Notes: generated by a model from the sequence alone, not told the origin. Shown: positions 9,239 to 17,029, counted from the stretch's first letter. The stretch is 64,000 nucleotides of DNA from an uncultured Candidatus Saccharibacteria bacterium (GCA_934725355.1 CAKVAO010000001.1:62001-126000), one strand, 5' to 3'. Made by a program: numbers and translations.

Positions 9239-9433
9239 TATATTTATGCCCTCCCTGTTTATTTAATTAATTTTCATGGATATTTTATCACTACAATTAA
9301 ACATATGCAATATTAAATTTAGACCTGTATCAATGTTTTAATTAATGTTTGAGCCACAAAAATCACCTTGCTCAACCTAAGTTTTGTAACGAAAGCTCTG
9401 TAATGTAATCGCCTTATCACGATGCTCTTTTGC

Positions 9434-9445
9434 TATAATTAGACC
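9434..9445 (+). promoter_or_regulatory. Extended -10 and leaderless start of the GT-C gene
   Basis: TGCTATAAT with TATAAT at 9434-9439 and 6 bp to the ATG at 9446. The 207-bp gap 9239-9445 otherwise holds only the divergent ohyA promoter. Confidence 0.6.
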
Positions 9446-11017
9446 ATGAAAAGACTTGATAAATTCTTTAGCTCGACATGGGGTAGCACGGTAGCATTGA
9501 CCGTTGCGATTGGCAGCTTTCTCGCCCTCACTCTAACCCGCATCACCACTAGTTCAATCTGGTTTGACGAAGCTTTTAGCGCCTATATTACTAAGTATAA
9601 TTTAGCCGAGATTACTCATTACACTGCTCTAGACGTTCATCCACCTCTGTATTATTGGTTACTAAAGGGCTGGACTAGTGTATTTGGTACATCTGCGTTT
9701 GCCTTTCGTTCAATGTCAGTATTCTTTGGTGTAATTGTCTTAATTTTGCTATTTTTCTTAGCAAAAAGGTTATTTAACCGCAAGACTGCCGCCGCATCGG
9801 TTGTCTTAGTGGCAATCTCGCCATTATTTGTTAGTCTAGGCATAGAAATGCGCATGTATATGTTGGTTGCAGTAATCGTACTCGCAGCTACCCTTATGCT
9901 CTGGCGCAGCCTAAAGACTGGCAAGCTATGTGACTATATTATTTATGGTGTTTTAGTTTGCCTAGGTATGTTCACCCACTACTTTACCGCAGTAGCTTGG
10001 CTAAGCCACTGGGTCTACCGAGCAATTTATCTGCGTACTAATGGCCTGAACGGTCGAAAGCTAGCCAAAGCCTATTTTGATAAACCATGGATTATCGCCC
10101 ATATTGTAGCAGTTGGTCTATACGTACCATGGATCCCAACTGTAATTACACAGTTTCGCACTGTTAGCAACGGCTTTTGGATTCCGGCAGTTACTGCAAA
10201 CACACCTAGCAACTATCTATCTGAACTCCTTTTTCATCTACAGGGCGACCAAGTAGAGGGCTGGCCGTCAATGCTGTTCTTTGTAACTGTTATATTAATC
10301 GGTGTTCTGATTTATCGCTACCTGCGCCAAATCCGCTATAGCCGAGCAGAGCGACGCAGCTTTTATCTAGTACTAACCATGGCGATAGCACCGGTAATTT
10401 TTCTGATGCTACTATCTCTACCGCCGCTAACTTCATCTTTTGTTGATCGATACGTCTTATCTGCCGCTATCTTCACAGTTGCATTAGTAGCCGTGTTGGT
10501 CGTAAACTACAAATCCAGCAAAGCCAATTGGTGGATCACACCCACAGCGCTAGCCCTAGCTATTACATGTTGCTTTAGCTATGGTGTATTCCAAGTCTAC
10601 CATCAAGGTAATTATAGTAAGCTAAACGGTATGACCGGTGAGGTCATCCGCACAATTCAGAAAACCGACCACAGCAACACGCCGATCGTTTCCAGTGATC
10701 CCTACGATTATTATGCGGCTTCGTTTTATGATAACACCGAGCATCCAACCTACTTTTTGTGGGACAGCGCAAAGAGCAACTCTACTGGCTCGCTAGCTAT
10801 GTTGCGCGACAACCATTTTAATAGAGCTGTTAAAAATATTAGTCGATTCACCAACGACCACCACCAGATTTGGATAACCGGCACTACAAATACCGATACT
10901 GTACACGCACCAGCCGAGTTAAACGCGTCAGATTGGAAAGCTGTTCGCACTATCACTATTAGCGATCCCGTTACAGGTAACAATCAATACAAAGCGACTC
11001 TATATGATATTAAATAA
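9446..11017 (+). CDS. GT-C membrane glycosyltransferase (GT39/ArnT-like)
   Basis: 523 residues with about ten hydrophobic helices followed by a soluble C-terminal part (about 400-523). The first loop holds SSIWFDEAF (about 38-45), the acidic GT-C motif, and DVHPPLYYWLLKGW (about 64-77), typical of protein mannosyltransferase/ArnT-like enzymes that use polyprenyl-phosphate sugars outside the membrane. The acceptor cannot be told. Start chosen from the -10 box 6 bp upstream. The following tRNA cluster is on the opposite strand. Confidence 0.8.
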   Translation: MKRLDKFFSSTWGSTVALTVAIGSFLALTLTRITTSSIWFDEAFSAYITKYNLAEITHYTALDVHPPLYYWLLKGWTSVFGTSAFAFRSMSVFFGVIVLILLFFLAKRLFNRKTAAASVVLVAISPLFVSLGIEMRMYMLVAVIVLAATLMLWRSLKTGKLCDYIIYGVLVCLGMFTHYFTAVAWLSHWVYRAIYLRTNGLNGRKLAKAYFDKPWIIAHIVAVGLYVPWIPTVITQFRTVSNGFWIPAVTANTPSNYLSELLFHLQGDQVEGWPSMLFFVTVILIGVLIYRYLRQIRYSRAERRSFYLVLTMAIAPVIFLMLLSLPPLTSSFVDRYVLSAAIFTVALVAVLVVNYKSSKANWWITPTALALAITCCFSYGVFQVYHQGNYSKLNGMTGEVIRTIQKTDHSNTPIVSSDPYDYYAASFYDNTEHPTYFLWDSAKSNSTGSLAMLRDNHFNRAVKNISRFTNDHHQIWITGTTNTDTVHAPAELNASDWKAVRTITISDPVTGNNQYKATLYDIK

Positions 11018-11042
11018 GGCCCGCCGATTAGGCAGGTCTAGT

Positions 11043-11090
11043 TAATTTCTGGTCGGGATAACAAGGCTCGAACTTGCGACCTCACGGCCC
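11043..11090 (-). repeat. Duplicated 3' half of tRNA-Pro (tRNA remnant)
   Basis: 48 bp identical, apart from one base (11060), to 11142-11189, which is the 3' half and downstream flank of the intact tRNA-Pro gene 99 bp away. The upstream 62 bp do not form a cloverleaf: the 5' strand fails to complete the acceptor stem and the anticodon loop would have 8 nt. It includes the T arm and CCA end. I read it as a decayed tRNA copy or an attachment-site-like direct repeat left by recombination. Confidence 0.7.
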
Positions 11091-11148
11091 ATCGGACAGG
11101 GCGTCGACTATTCGCTACCCGCGCTACGGCTGGCTAATTAATAATTTC

Positions 11149-11224
11149 TGGTCGGGATGACAAGGCTCGAACTTGCGACCTCACGGCCCCCAGCCGTACG
11201 CGCTACCAACTGCGCCACACCCCG
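11149..11224 (-). tRNA. tRNA-Pro(GGG)
   Basis: 76 nt with encoded CCA. Acceptor CGGGGTG pairs with CATCCCG (C1-G72 as usual for tRNA-Pro), D arm GCGC/GCGC, anticodon loop CTGGGGG with GGG at 34-36, T loop TTCGAGC. Complete and canonical. Confidence 0.93.
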
Positions 11225-11232
11225 AATTAATC

Positions 11233-11324
11233 TGGCGGAGGGATGGGGATTCGAACCCCAGATGACAGTCGCCTGCCATACGCACTTTCCAGGCGCGCTC
11301 CTTCAACCACTCGGACACCCCTCC
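11233..11324 (-). tRNA. tRNA-Ser(GGA)
   Basis: 92 nt with a long class II variable arm and encoded CCA. Acceptor GGAGGGG, anticodon loop CTGGAAA with GGA, T loop TTCGAAT. Eight bp from tRNA-Pro, so probably co-transcribed. Confidence 0.95.
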
Positions 11325-11345
11325 GTACAGACTTATTTTATCACA

Positions 11346-12131
11346 TTAACTCTTAGTAACCGCAATAATTGCCTTTAAGGCGTAGGCAGTATCTTGCCAT
11401 CTAGTCACCGTCAGAGTATCAATGCCCATCTGCATAACTGGGTAATCGTTGCCACCAGGCTGCGTCATGTCACCAAAGTACAGAATGTCCGACTTTTTTA
11501 AATTTAGATATTCCATCAACTGACGCATACCAAAAGTTTTATTCATGCCCGGTAGAAAAATGTTAATACTAGTAGTACCACCAATTTCGTAATCAAATTC
11601 AGGCGCCAACTCGCGAGCACGCTTAACGATTGCTTCACGCTTCTTGTGGTCTGGATCCCACTTATATTTGTCCTCAGGCGCAGCAGCTTGACCAAGTGCA
11701 CTAAAGGTTACTTGCGAAATTCGGTTTTCGTTAACTTCACCCACTGGATACTCACACCAATAGCCAAGTTCCCTAGTAGCCTGCTCGACCGATCTATCAA
11801 TTTTTTGTACCTGTTCGGCCGTTAGTGGATAAGAGTAGACTTGACGCCAATTTTTAGGATTCATTGGATCATTGCTTTCTAGTCCCGACCAAGTGTAATA
11901 CTGAGTACCCTGCGCTACCATCAGATGTAGGTTGCGCAGCCGTTCGACCGTCGCATGCTCGTGCATTGGCTCGATGATTTGCCGAAGGAATTGTTCAAAT
12001 TTCTGACCCGATATTACACACACGGCATAATAATCTAGTAAATGTGCAAATATTAAACCCATTTCATCTGTCATCGGGGTCTTTGCAACATTTAATGTGT
12101 CATCAATATCAAATGCCATTAATTTTTTCAT
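11346..12131 (-). CDS. Eukaryotic-type phosphomannomutase (HAD-IIB, PMM family)
   Basis: Expected to interconvert mannose-6-P and mannose-1-P, feeding GDP-mannose for glycans. 261 residues. The HAD motif FDIDDTL (nucleophile D8, acid D10) opens the protein; the cap carries NRISQVTFSALG, and the C-terminal core has the PMM signature GGTTSINIFLPGMNKTFG and YFGDMTQPGGNDYPV. These are much closer to eukaryotic PMM than to bacterial alpha-phosphohexomutases. A bifunctional phosphoglucose/phosphomannose isomerase at 32258-33304 could supply its substrate. Canonical promoter about 145 bp upstream. Confidence 0.85.
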   Translation of the reverse strand: MKKLMAFDIDDTLNVAKTPMTDEMGLIFAHLLDYYAVCVISGQKFEQFLRQIIEPMHEHATVERLRNLHLMVAQGTQYYTWSGLESNDPMNPKNWRQVYSYPLTAEQVQKIDRSVEQATRELGYWCEYPVGEVNENRISQVTFSALGQAAAPEDKYKWDPDHKKREAIVKRARELAPEFDYEIGGTTSINIFLPGMNKTFGMRQLMEYLNLKKSDILYFGDMTQPGGNDYPVMQMGIDTLTVTRWQDTAYALKAIIAVTKS

Positions 12132-12276
12132 ATTTATTTCCCTATTTACTCATCGATGTTTTAAGTACGCCAATAGATGTATAAACACAGCACCTAAAAT
12201 GTATTAATCATCGTAGAAATTTTTGCCATATCTATCTTTCTACTTTTGTTTGTTTTAATTAGATTTAACGTTATTT

Positions 12277-12305
12277 AGATTAGCACAAGCATAATATTTT
12301 GTCAA
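12277..12305 (-). promoter_or_regulatory. Consensus promoter of the phosphomannomutase gene
   Basis: Minus-strand TTGACA (12305-12300), 17-bp spacer, TAATCT (12282-12277). It leaves a leader of about 138 nt, AT-rich with no obvious structure, which is most of the gap 12132-12384. Confidence 0.75.
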
Positions 12306-12337
12306 GTTTTTTAGAGGGTGCGTCGTATTTTAGAAAT

Positions 12338-12367
12338 CAAAAATCCGCCATTAAGGCGGACTTTTTA
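12338..12367. terminator. Terminator of murE (bidirectional)
   Basis: TCCGCC / GGCGGA with loop ATTAA at 12344-12360, flanked by A-run and T-run on both sides, so it can work in both directions. Confidence 0.85.
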
Positions 12368-12384
12368 ACCTTTACTGCTTTTTA

Positions 12385-13734
12385 CTACTTTTTAATAATC
12401 TTTTTCTCGACCAGCTCGTCGTGTAGTTTTTTGGCCTCATCAGAGTTGCCCTTATCCATCGCCTTTAGGATGGCATAACGTGCGACTAAGGTTTCATTCC
12501 ACGGTTCATCGGCATTGACTCTGGCAATCGTCTTTTCGTGACCCTTACCCATCAAGATAACCATATCACCTTTATTAGCTAATTCCATTGCTTTTTCGAT
12601 TGCAGCTATGCGATTGTCGATGAACAATAAATTCTTATCGTCCTTTTTACCAGCTTTACGAGCACCCTCAGCCAATTTCTCGCTCTGCGCACGCACGTTA
12701 CCACGCGGATCGTCCTCTGTTAGTATTACGATGTCCGAATGTTTTGCCGCGATCTCGCCCATTAATGGTAATTTCTCTTGATCGCGCTCACCTGCACCGC
12801 CGAACAAAGTAATTACCCTGCCCTTAGCTAGCTTGGTTAGACCTGGCAATAATTTTTCGTAAGCATCGGGCGTATGTGCAAAGTCTAGAATTACATCAAA
12901 GTCTTGTCCTTCGTCGATACGATTCATACGACCTTCAACACCAGCCAATGAATAAATTCCGTCCTCAATTTGCTTCTTGTCCAGACCCAACTGAATACCG
13001 ACTGTTACCGCAGCTAGCGAGTTATAGACGTTAAACTCGCCCGGGATCTGTGTCTTGATGTGATACGAGGTCTTGTCGTATTTTACATAATATTCGACAC
13101 CCTTGGCTGTTAATTTGACACGATGCGCCTGTATCTTACCACCCTTAATACCATAAGTAATCGGCGTAGGCACCTCTTTTACAAAGTACCCAGCTGACGG
13201 ATCATCCGCATTAATCACACCGACACCGCGGCCACCGCGCTTAGCCTGACTAGCACACAGCTTGAACAGTTTCATCTTCGCCTCACGATAACGCTTGAAG
13301 GTTCGATGATAGTCTAGGTGCTCTTCTGTTACATTCGTTTCAACTACAATGTCAAACGGGACACCAAACACTCTATGCTGGGCTAAGGCGTGGCTTGACA
13401 CCTCAATAACCAAATACTGCACGCCCGCGTCGCGCATCTTAGCTAGACGCCTGTTCATTGTACCAGCATCAGCTGTAGTCGTGTGTGCTGACTGCGCTGT
13501 CATTTGATCACCAATAGCATTCGCAACAGTAGACATTAAGCCAACCTTGTAGCCCGCCTTTAGCAACATGTTATAGATCATAAAGCTAGTAGTTGTCTTG
13601 CCATTCGTTCCTGTTACGCCAATCACCGTCATTGAGCTAGCAGGATAATCAAATTTATTCGCCTCAAAAAAAGCACGTACCGTATGCACCGGCACCATCA
13701 CCGAGTTGCGAATATCTGTCGGAGTTAGTTTCAT
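12385..13734 (-). CDS. murE: MurE-like Mur ligase (UDP-MurNAc-tripeptide synthetase)
   Basis: Adds the third amino acid to UDP-MurNAc-L-Ala-D-Glu in peptidoglycan synthesis. 449 residues from the chosen start. Mur ligase motifs are complete: ATP loop GVTGTNGKTTT (about 39-49), the central VSSHAL and NVTEEHLDYH, FAHTPDAYEK, and the C-terminal GAGGERD and MGKGHE. The segment EDDPRGN takes the place of the DNPRxE specificity loop; the Arg is suggestive of diaminopimelate use but not decisive. Odd: the ATP loop comes about 65-70 residues earlier than in E. coli MurE, so most of the N-terminal UDP-binding domain is missing. ATG at 13734 is preferred over one nine codons upstream because TATAAT (13742-13747) lies exactly 7 bp before it. 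Confidence 0.85.
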   Translation of the reverse strand: MKLTPTDIRNSVMVPVHTVRAFFEANKFDYPASSMTVIGVTGTNGKTTTSFMIYNMLLKAGYKVGLMSTVANAIGDQMTAQSAHTTTADAGTMNRRLAKMRDAGVQYLVIEVSSHALAQHRVFGVPFDIVVETNVTEEHLDYHRTFKRYREAKMKLFKLCASQAKRGGRGVGVINADDPSAGYFVKEVPTPITYGIKGGKIQAHRVKLTAKGVEYYVKYDKTSYHIKTQIPGEFNVYNSLAAVTVGIQLGLDKKQIEDGIYSLAGVEGRMNRIDEGQDFDVILDFAHTPDAYEKLLPGLTKLAKGRVITLFGGAGERDQEKLPLMGEIAAKHSDIVILTEDDPRGNVRAQSEKLAEGARKAGKKDDKNLLFIDNRIAAIEKAMELANKGDMVILMGKGHEKTIARVNADEPWNETLVARYAILKAMDKGNSDEAKKLHDELVEKKIIKK

Positions 13735-13786
13735 ATCCCGTATTATACCACTAAACCGCAACCAACAGGATAAATTACGTCTAACT

Positions 13787-14857
13787 CTATTTTATAAATC
13801 TAATCTGCAGATTTAGGTTAATATAGGATTCTCCACCCTGTTGATAGATTTTGCCGAAATCATGACGACTAGTGCTAGGTGTTTCGAACTTAGTGTTATT
13901 AAATAAGAAATCTCTAAATTCGTCATCATTATAGAGGTGATAGCAGACTAGCCGTCCATCCTCACACACCACTATATAACCACCATGAGCCGCTAAGTAA
14001 GTATTCCACCGCTTACCAGGTACCATGCCAAGTGCTATCGCGCGAAGAAATGTCTTCACTTTATATGAAACTTCCAGATAGTCCAGATGAAACTCATTTT
14101 CATTAGCGCACAGCCGACACAACTCAGGCATTGTTTTGCCACGTCCACGGTAGTAATTAACTAACATATTGGCTAGGATATATGGCAACACAGTATCAAT
14201 TGTGCGCATATTACTAAGAAATGTCTCACTATTCACACTCGTAAACTGCAAATAACCCGCTCTATTATATATATCAGCTAACGTCTGACGTAGCACATGG
14301 CCATCCCTAAGGTAATCGTCTTCAGCACACGTAAACGATTTGATTGCAAATTGAAAGTTTGTTTGTTTACTTGCATTTAACAGCGTTGACGGACTACCAA
14401 CTTGCGACTTGATCGAGAAGCCTACACGACTACTCGACGACACAACTTTATCTCGAATCCTAGCATCTAAATCAGATTTATGATACGAGCTGGCTTTAAT
14501 CTTAGTTAGTATAAATCTACTCATCTCGATATAAGCCTGGTCAATATGGAACGCAGCTTTAGCGCCACCGTTTTTAATTTGAGCAAATATCTCATTCAAT
14601 GCAATAGGCGCTTCCCTTACATTAACAATCTTGACTAAAGTGCCATTTGCGTCAATTATTCGAACTTCGCCATCATTTCGCAAGTCGTAGTCCAGCAGCC
14701 GACCTGGGTCGTCTTCCCTATAGATGTCTAAAAAAGTATATGTTTCACCGTTTGGCTGCAAATTTGGATCAGCAGCATCAATAGTACGATCCGTAAAAAT
14801 CTTAAACAGAGCATACAACTCCGACCATTCGCCCTTATTGGCAGTCAGATTAATCAT
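13787..14857 (-). CDS. Type II restriction endonuclease, HpaII-like
   Basis: 356 residues, close to the length of R.HpaII. The N-terminus TANKGEWSELYALFKIF resembles the conserved NKGEWSE start of the HpaII family (Pfam RE_HpaII), which cuts CCGG; I cannot align it here. Its ATG overlaps the stop of the upstream methyltransferase by 8 bp (ATGATTAA), so both are made from one mRNA, methyltransferase first, as in many type II systems. No transmembrane segments. Recognition sequence CCGG is inference from the family only. Confidence 0.75.
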   Translation of the reverse strand: MINLTANKGEWSELYALFKIFTDRTIDAADPNLQPNGETYTFLDIYREDDPGRLLDYDLRNDGEVRIIDANGTLVKIVNVREAPIALNEIFAQIKNGGAKAAFHIDQAYIEMSRFILTKIKASSYHKSDLDARIRDKVVSSSSRVGFSIKSQVGSPSTLLNASKQTNFQFAIKSFTCAEDDYLRDGHVLRQTLADIYNRAGYLQFTSVNSETFLSNMRTIDTVLPYILANMLVNYYRGRGKTMPELCRLCANENEFHLDYLEVSYKVKTFLRAIALGMVPGKRWNTYLAAHGGYIVVCEDGRLVCYHLYNDDEFRDFLFNNTKFETPSTSRHDFGKIYQQGGESYINLNLQIRFIK

Positions 14858-15731
14858 TATGTTCTCTCAACACCTTAAGTAGCTGAGCGGCTGTAGCTTG
14901 TATAGCTGGAACCGCTACTGAGTTGCCAAGCTGCTTCATGGCTTGAGCCTCAGATACTGGGAAAACAAATGAGTCAGGAAACCCCTGCATACGCAATCCC
15001 TCTCGATGCGTTAATCTGCGAACTTGTCCGTCTACTATATACGAATCCCAATTCCGCCGGTCATTTATATCTGAGCCTCTACCACCCACACGCAATGTAT
15101 AGCCCACTTCGCGTTCAGCATTGCCACCAAATACATCACTCATGGTTAGTTTTAGGCCAATAGGTTCCGGAAATTCAAACTGAATAGTATTATCTCTAAA
15201 GCCAACCATATATAGACGTGGTCGATGTTGTGGAACGCCAAAATCTGATGCCTTAACAACCTTGTAGTACAGGCTATAGCCTAGCTCTTCTGTTAGTATT
15301 CGCTTTATAATCGTAAAGGTCTTGCCATCGTTATGACTCAACAGACCACGTACATTCTCCAAAAAGAATGCTTCTGGCTTTTTAGCCCTAATAATCCTAG
15401 CCACGTCAAAAAACAATGTGCCACGTGCTTCATTGAAGCCTTTCTTTAGACCCGCCTGTGAGAACGGCTGGCACGGAAAGCCACCCGTCAATATATCAAA
15501 ATCGGGTATATCCTTGGCATTAACCTTGGTTATATCACCAACAAATAAACTGCCTCTATTTTTAGGTTCAAATATGTTTGGCGATATTTTATTAAAGTTG
15601 GCCTCATAAGTTAAACGCGCCGCTTTGTCCCACTCGGATACAAAGACACATTTACATCCTAAATTATGAAAGGCCAGATGAAATCCACCTATTCCAGCAA
15701 ATAAATCTATAAAAGTATATTTCTTAGGCAC
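14850..15731 (-). CDS. DNA cytosine-5 methyltransferase of the HpaII-like system
   Basis: Protects host DNA by making 5-methylcytosine at the site cut by the partner nuclease. Motifs in order: I DLFAGIGGF (9-17), IV GGFPCQPFS with catalytic Cys87, VI ENV (125-127), VIII GVPQHRPR (165-172), a target recognition region and X QLGNSVAVPA near the C-terminus. I chose the GTG at 15731 (293 residues) because GGGAGA lies 7 bp before it and the conserved domain begins at once; the frame stays open to an ATG at 15842 but that would run through a structured RNA and its terminator. Transcription must read past, or start after, that terminator, so the structure may control this gene. Confidence 0.92.
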   Translation of the reverse strand: MPKKYTFIDLFAGIGGFHLAFHNLGCKCVFVSEWDKAARLTYEANFNKISPNIFEPKNRGSLFVGDITKVNAKDIPDFDILTGGFPCQPFSQAGLKKGFNEARGTLFFDVARIIRAKKPEAFFLENVRGLLSHNDGKTFTIIKRILTEELGYSLYYKVVKASDFGVPQHRPRLYMVGFRDNTIQFEFPEPIGLKLTMSDVFGGNAEREVGYTLRVGGRGSDINDRRNWDSYIVDGQVRRLTHREGLRMQGFPDSFVFPVSEAQAMKQLGNSVAVPAIQATAAQLLKVLREHND

Positions 15732-15756
15732 ATGCGTTCTCCCGAGCACACAGCAG

Positions 15757-15786
15757 AACAAAAATAGGACATCCCGACGGATGTCC
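15757..15786 (-). terminator. Intrinsic terminator of the structured RNA, upstream of the methyltransferase
   Basis: On the minus strand GGACATCC, loop GTCG, GGATGTCC, then TATTTTTGTT. The first GGAC is shared with the 3' strand of the RNA's closing helix, so the two structures compete for 4 nt. It sits 26 bp before the GTG of the methyltransferase. Confidence 0.85.
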
Positions 15787-15894
15787 AAATCTTTTACAAC
15801 AGAGATGCTCGTTGTGTCGAGATGCCCTATAGATCCGAGCATTCGACCAACAAGAATTCTGTTGGTTCTGTTGTACTAAATTAAAGATTTGGAC
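15783..15894 (-). ncRNA. Candidate structured RNA, three-way junction, function unknown
   Basis: About 112 nt with perfect nested helices. P1: GTCCAAATCTTT (15894-15883) with 15794-15783, 12 bp. P2: ACAACAGA (15874-15867) with 15803-15796, 8 bp, separated from P1 by an 8-nt versus 1-nt bulge. P3: ACCAACA (15866-15860) with TGTTGGT (15852-15846), loop of 7. P4: ATGCTCG (15842-15836) with CGAGCAT (15811-15805), loop of 24. P2, P3 and P4 meet with 0, 3 and 1 linker nt. The first P1 base lies 7 nt after a TATAAT, and a strong terminator follows. It does not match tRNA, tmRNA, SRP or 6S RNA as I know them. It may be a free small RNA, an attenuator of the restriction-modification operon, or both. 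Confidence 0.6.
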
Positions 15895-15900
15895 AAGGCT

Positions 15901-15906
15901 ATTATA
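15901..15906 (-). promoter_or_regulatory. -10 box of the structured RNA
   Basis: Minus-strand TGATATAAT with TATAAT at 15906-15901; the predicted start falls on G15894, the first base of helix P1. Confidence 0.6.
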
Positions 15907-15984
15907 TCATGCAAAGGTTTAATCAAGCTACACACAAACTCAGTGTCGACAATAGGATTAGCAGATCAACATTTATTGAATGTC

Positions 15985-16013
15985 TTGCATACTCCGATTC
16001 CTGGGTATACAAT
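15985..16013 (+). promoter_or_regulatory. Promoter of the 80-residue small gene
   Basis: TTGCAT (15985-15990), 17-bp spacer, TACAAT (16008-16013). Downstream leader of about 45 nt holds a hairpin. Confidence 0.65.
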
Positions 16014-16023
16014 TCTGTTTGTA

Positions 16024-16040
16024 ACTGGCAAAGTGCCAGT
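16024..16040 (+). promoter_or_regulatory. Hairpin at the 5' end of the small-gene mRNA
   Basis: ACTGGCA AAG TGCCAGT, 7-bp stem with 3-nt loop, a few nt after the predicted transcription start. Probably stabilises the mRNA or serves as an operator. Confidence 0.5.
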
Positions 16041-16064
16041 CACGTTCCTTAAGGAGCTGATATT

Positions 16065-16307
16065 ATGTCTAGTAATGGACAGATTCTGTACGACCGTGAC
16101 GCCAACCCGGGACAAGTCCCTTCTGGCAGCAAGGCTTCAATGGACATTCCACATGACGGAAGCGCTCCTGAGCCTACGCACGTTACACAGTGGTATCCAG
16201 ACAACACTCGCGTTTCATGGAACGCCCAGAACGATGGGTCTAGGACTGAAATGCACAAGACAGATCAAAACAAGTCGAAAGGATCAAAGAATCGCCACAC
16301 CTGGTGA
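16065..16307 (+). CDS. Unknown small polar protein, 80 residues
   Basis: Not recognised. Very polar, rich in Ser, Asn, Asp, Lys, with three Trp residues (QWYPD, VSWN, C-terminal HTW) and a basic tail KTDQNKSKGSKNRHTW. No signal peptide, helix-forming hydrophobic run or Cys. A good ribosome binding site (AAGGAG, 10 bp before ATG), a consensus promoter and a terminator make it a real monocistronic gene. It lies in the accessory island between the restriction-modification operon and the RiPP cassette. The overlapping longer frame from 15889 has no ribosome binding site. Confidence 0.6.
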   Translation: MSSNGQILYDRDANPGQVPSGSKASMDIPHDGSAPEPTHVTQWYPDNTRVSWNAQNDGSRTEMHKTDQNKSKGSKNRHTW

Positions 16308-16314
16308 TATCAGT

Positions 16315-16346
16315 GTGCCCCAGTTGTATACTGGGGCACTTTAATT
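16315..16346 (+). terminator. Terminator of the small gene
   Basis: GTGCCCCAG / CTGGGGCAC, 9-bp stem with 7-nt loop, followed by TTTAATTTA. Confidence 0.85.
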
Positions 16347-16363
16347 TATAATTACAAACAATA

Positions 16364-16669
16364 ATGGATAAATCGGATTTGCATCAGGCACGAATCGCAG
16401 TAAACATTATTGCGATCATACTAACGCACCGCGACGACACAGACATATTGGCATACATAAGCAATGCAACCGCCTCGCTAAGAGACCTACTGGGATGTGA
16501 ATTTATTGACTGGGAGTTGATTTCTGACGCATGCGACCAGCGCGAGTATGCTTTATCTACTGGCAGTGACAATGCAAGGATCAATAAATCCCTGTTTAAT
16601 CCCATAATCAGCAAGATACAAGCTCGCTGCGGCACCAACACTACACAAATGGTTGACGAGCTAGACTAA
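16364..16669 (+). CDS. Unknown small protein, 101 residues
   Basis: Not recognised. Predicted mostly helical and acidic, with no signal peptide; residues 10-22 (RIAVNIIAIILTH) are amphipathic or hydrophobic but short. TATAAT lies 11-12 bp before the ATG, near the spacing of the leaderless genes nearby, and no Shine-Dalgarno is present. Directly followed by the decayed tsaD copy. It could be an immunity or accessory protein of the island, but nothing in the sequence shows that. Confidence 0.45.
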   Translation: MDKSDLHQARIAVNIIAIILTHRDDTDILAYISNATASLRDLLGCEFIDWELISDACDQREYALSTGSDNARINKSLFNPIISKIQARCGTNTTQMVDELD

Positions 16670-16686
16670 CTCATTCGACGCCTCTA

Positions 16687-16750
16687 TGCTAAAATATAGA
16701 CAATGAATGTGTTAGGTATCGAGAATTCGCGCAACGAGCCATCCGCGTAA
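16687..16750 (+). pseudogene. Decayed copy of the tsaD promoter and first codons
   Basis: 16687-16722 is identical to 20272-20307: the extended -10 TGCTAAAAT, the 7-bp spacer and the first codons of tsaD (MNVLGIE). After that the copy diverges and stops after 15 codons (ENSRNEPSA against ESSCDE in the gene). The promoter is intact, so a 15-residue peptide could still be made. It forms the left direct repeat around the ABC-F fragment and the RiPP cassette. Confidence 0.85.
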
Positions 16751-16960
16751 ATCTCGCAGCAGACCTATCTCCACGCCATTGGTTGCGAGTTTACCAGAAG
16801 TCGGCTGTAGCTTGCCATAAATTAGATTTAGCAAGGTCGTTTTACCAGCCCCGTTCAGACCCACTAAGCCAATCTTATCGCGGCCATTAATAGCAAACGA
16901 CACATCACTCAGTATCGTCCTGTCGTCCACTGCATAAGAGATATTGTTTAGGCTAACCAT
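16712..16960 (-). pseudogene. Truncated ABC-F ATPase, N-terminal fragment
   Basis: 82 residues of an ABC-F type protein (normally about 500-640): MVSLNNISYAVDD at the start and an intact Walker A GLNGAGKTTLLNL, then the frame runs into the antisense of the tsaD remnant and stops. No signature motif, Walker B or second ATPase domain remains. The start chosen has AAAAGGAT 5 bp upstream; a minus-strand TATAAT lies further upstream. The junction of ABC-F and tsaD sequence is at about 16745-16755. Confidence 0.8.
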
Positions 16961-17029
16961 AGTTATCCTTTTATCCGCACTGCTCGCCATTGTTACTATA
17001 GATATTATACCCGTTCGACGTCACTGTGT

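Noticed and set aside
11043..11123. Second tRNA upstream of tRNA-Pro
   Set aside because: Only the 3' half is tRNA-like; acceptor stem cannot close and the anticodon loop is 8 nt.
15732..15842. Longer methyltransferase starting at ATG 15842
   Set aside because: The extra 37 codons run through the structured RNA and its terminator and have no family similarity; GTG 15731 has a ribosome binding site.
15889..16344. 151-residue open frame over the 80-residue gene
   Set aside because: No ribosome binding site, starts within the leader of the structured RNA on the other strand, and runs through the small gene's promoter and terminator.
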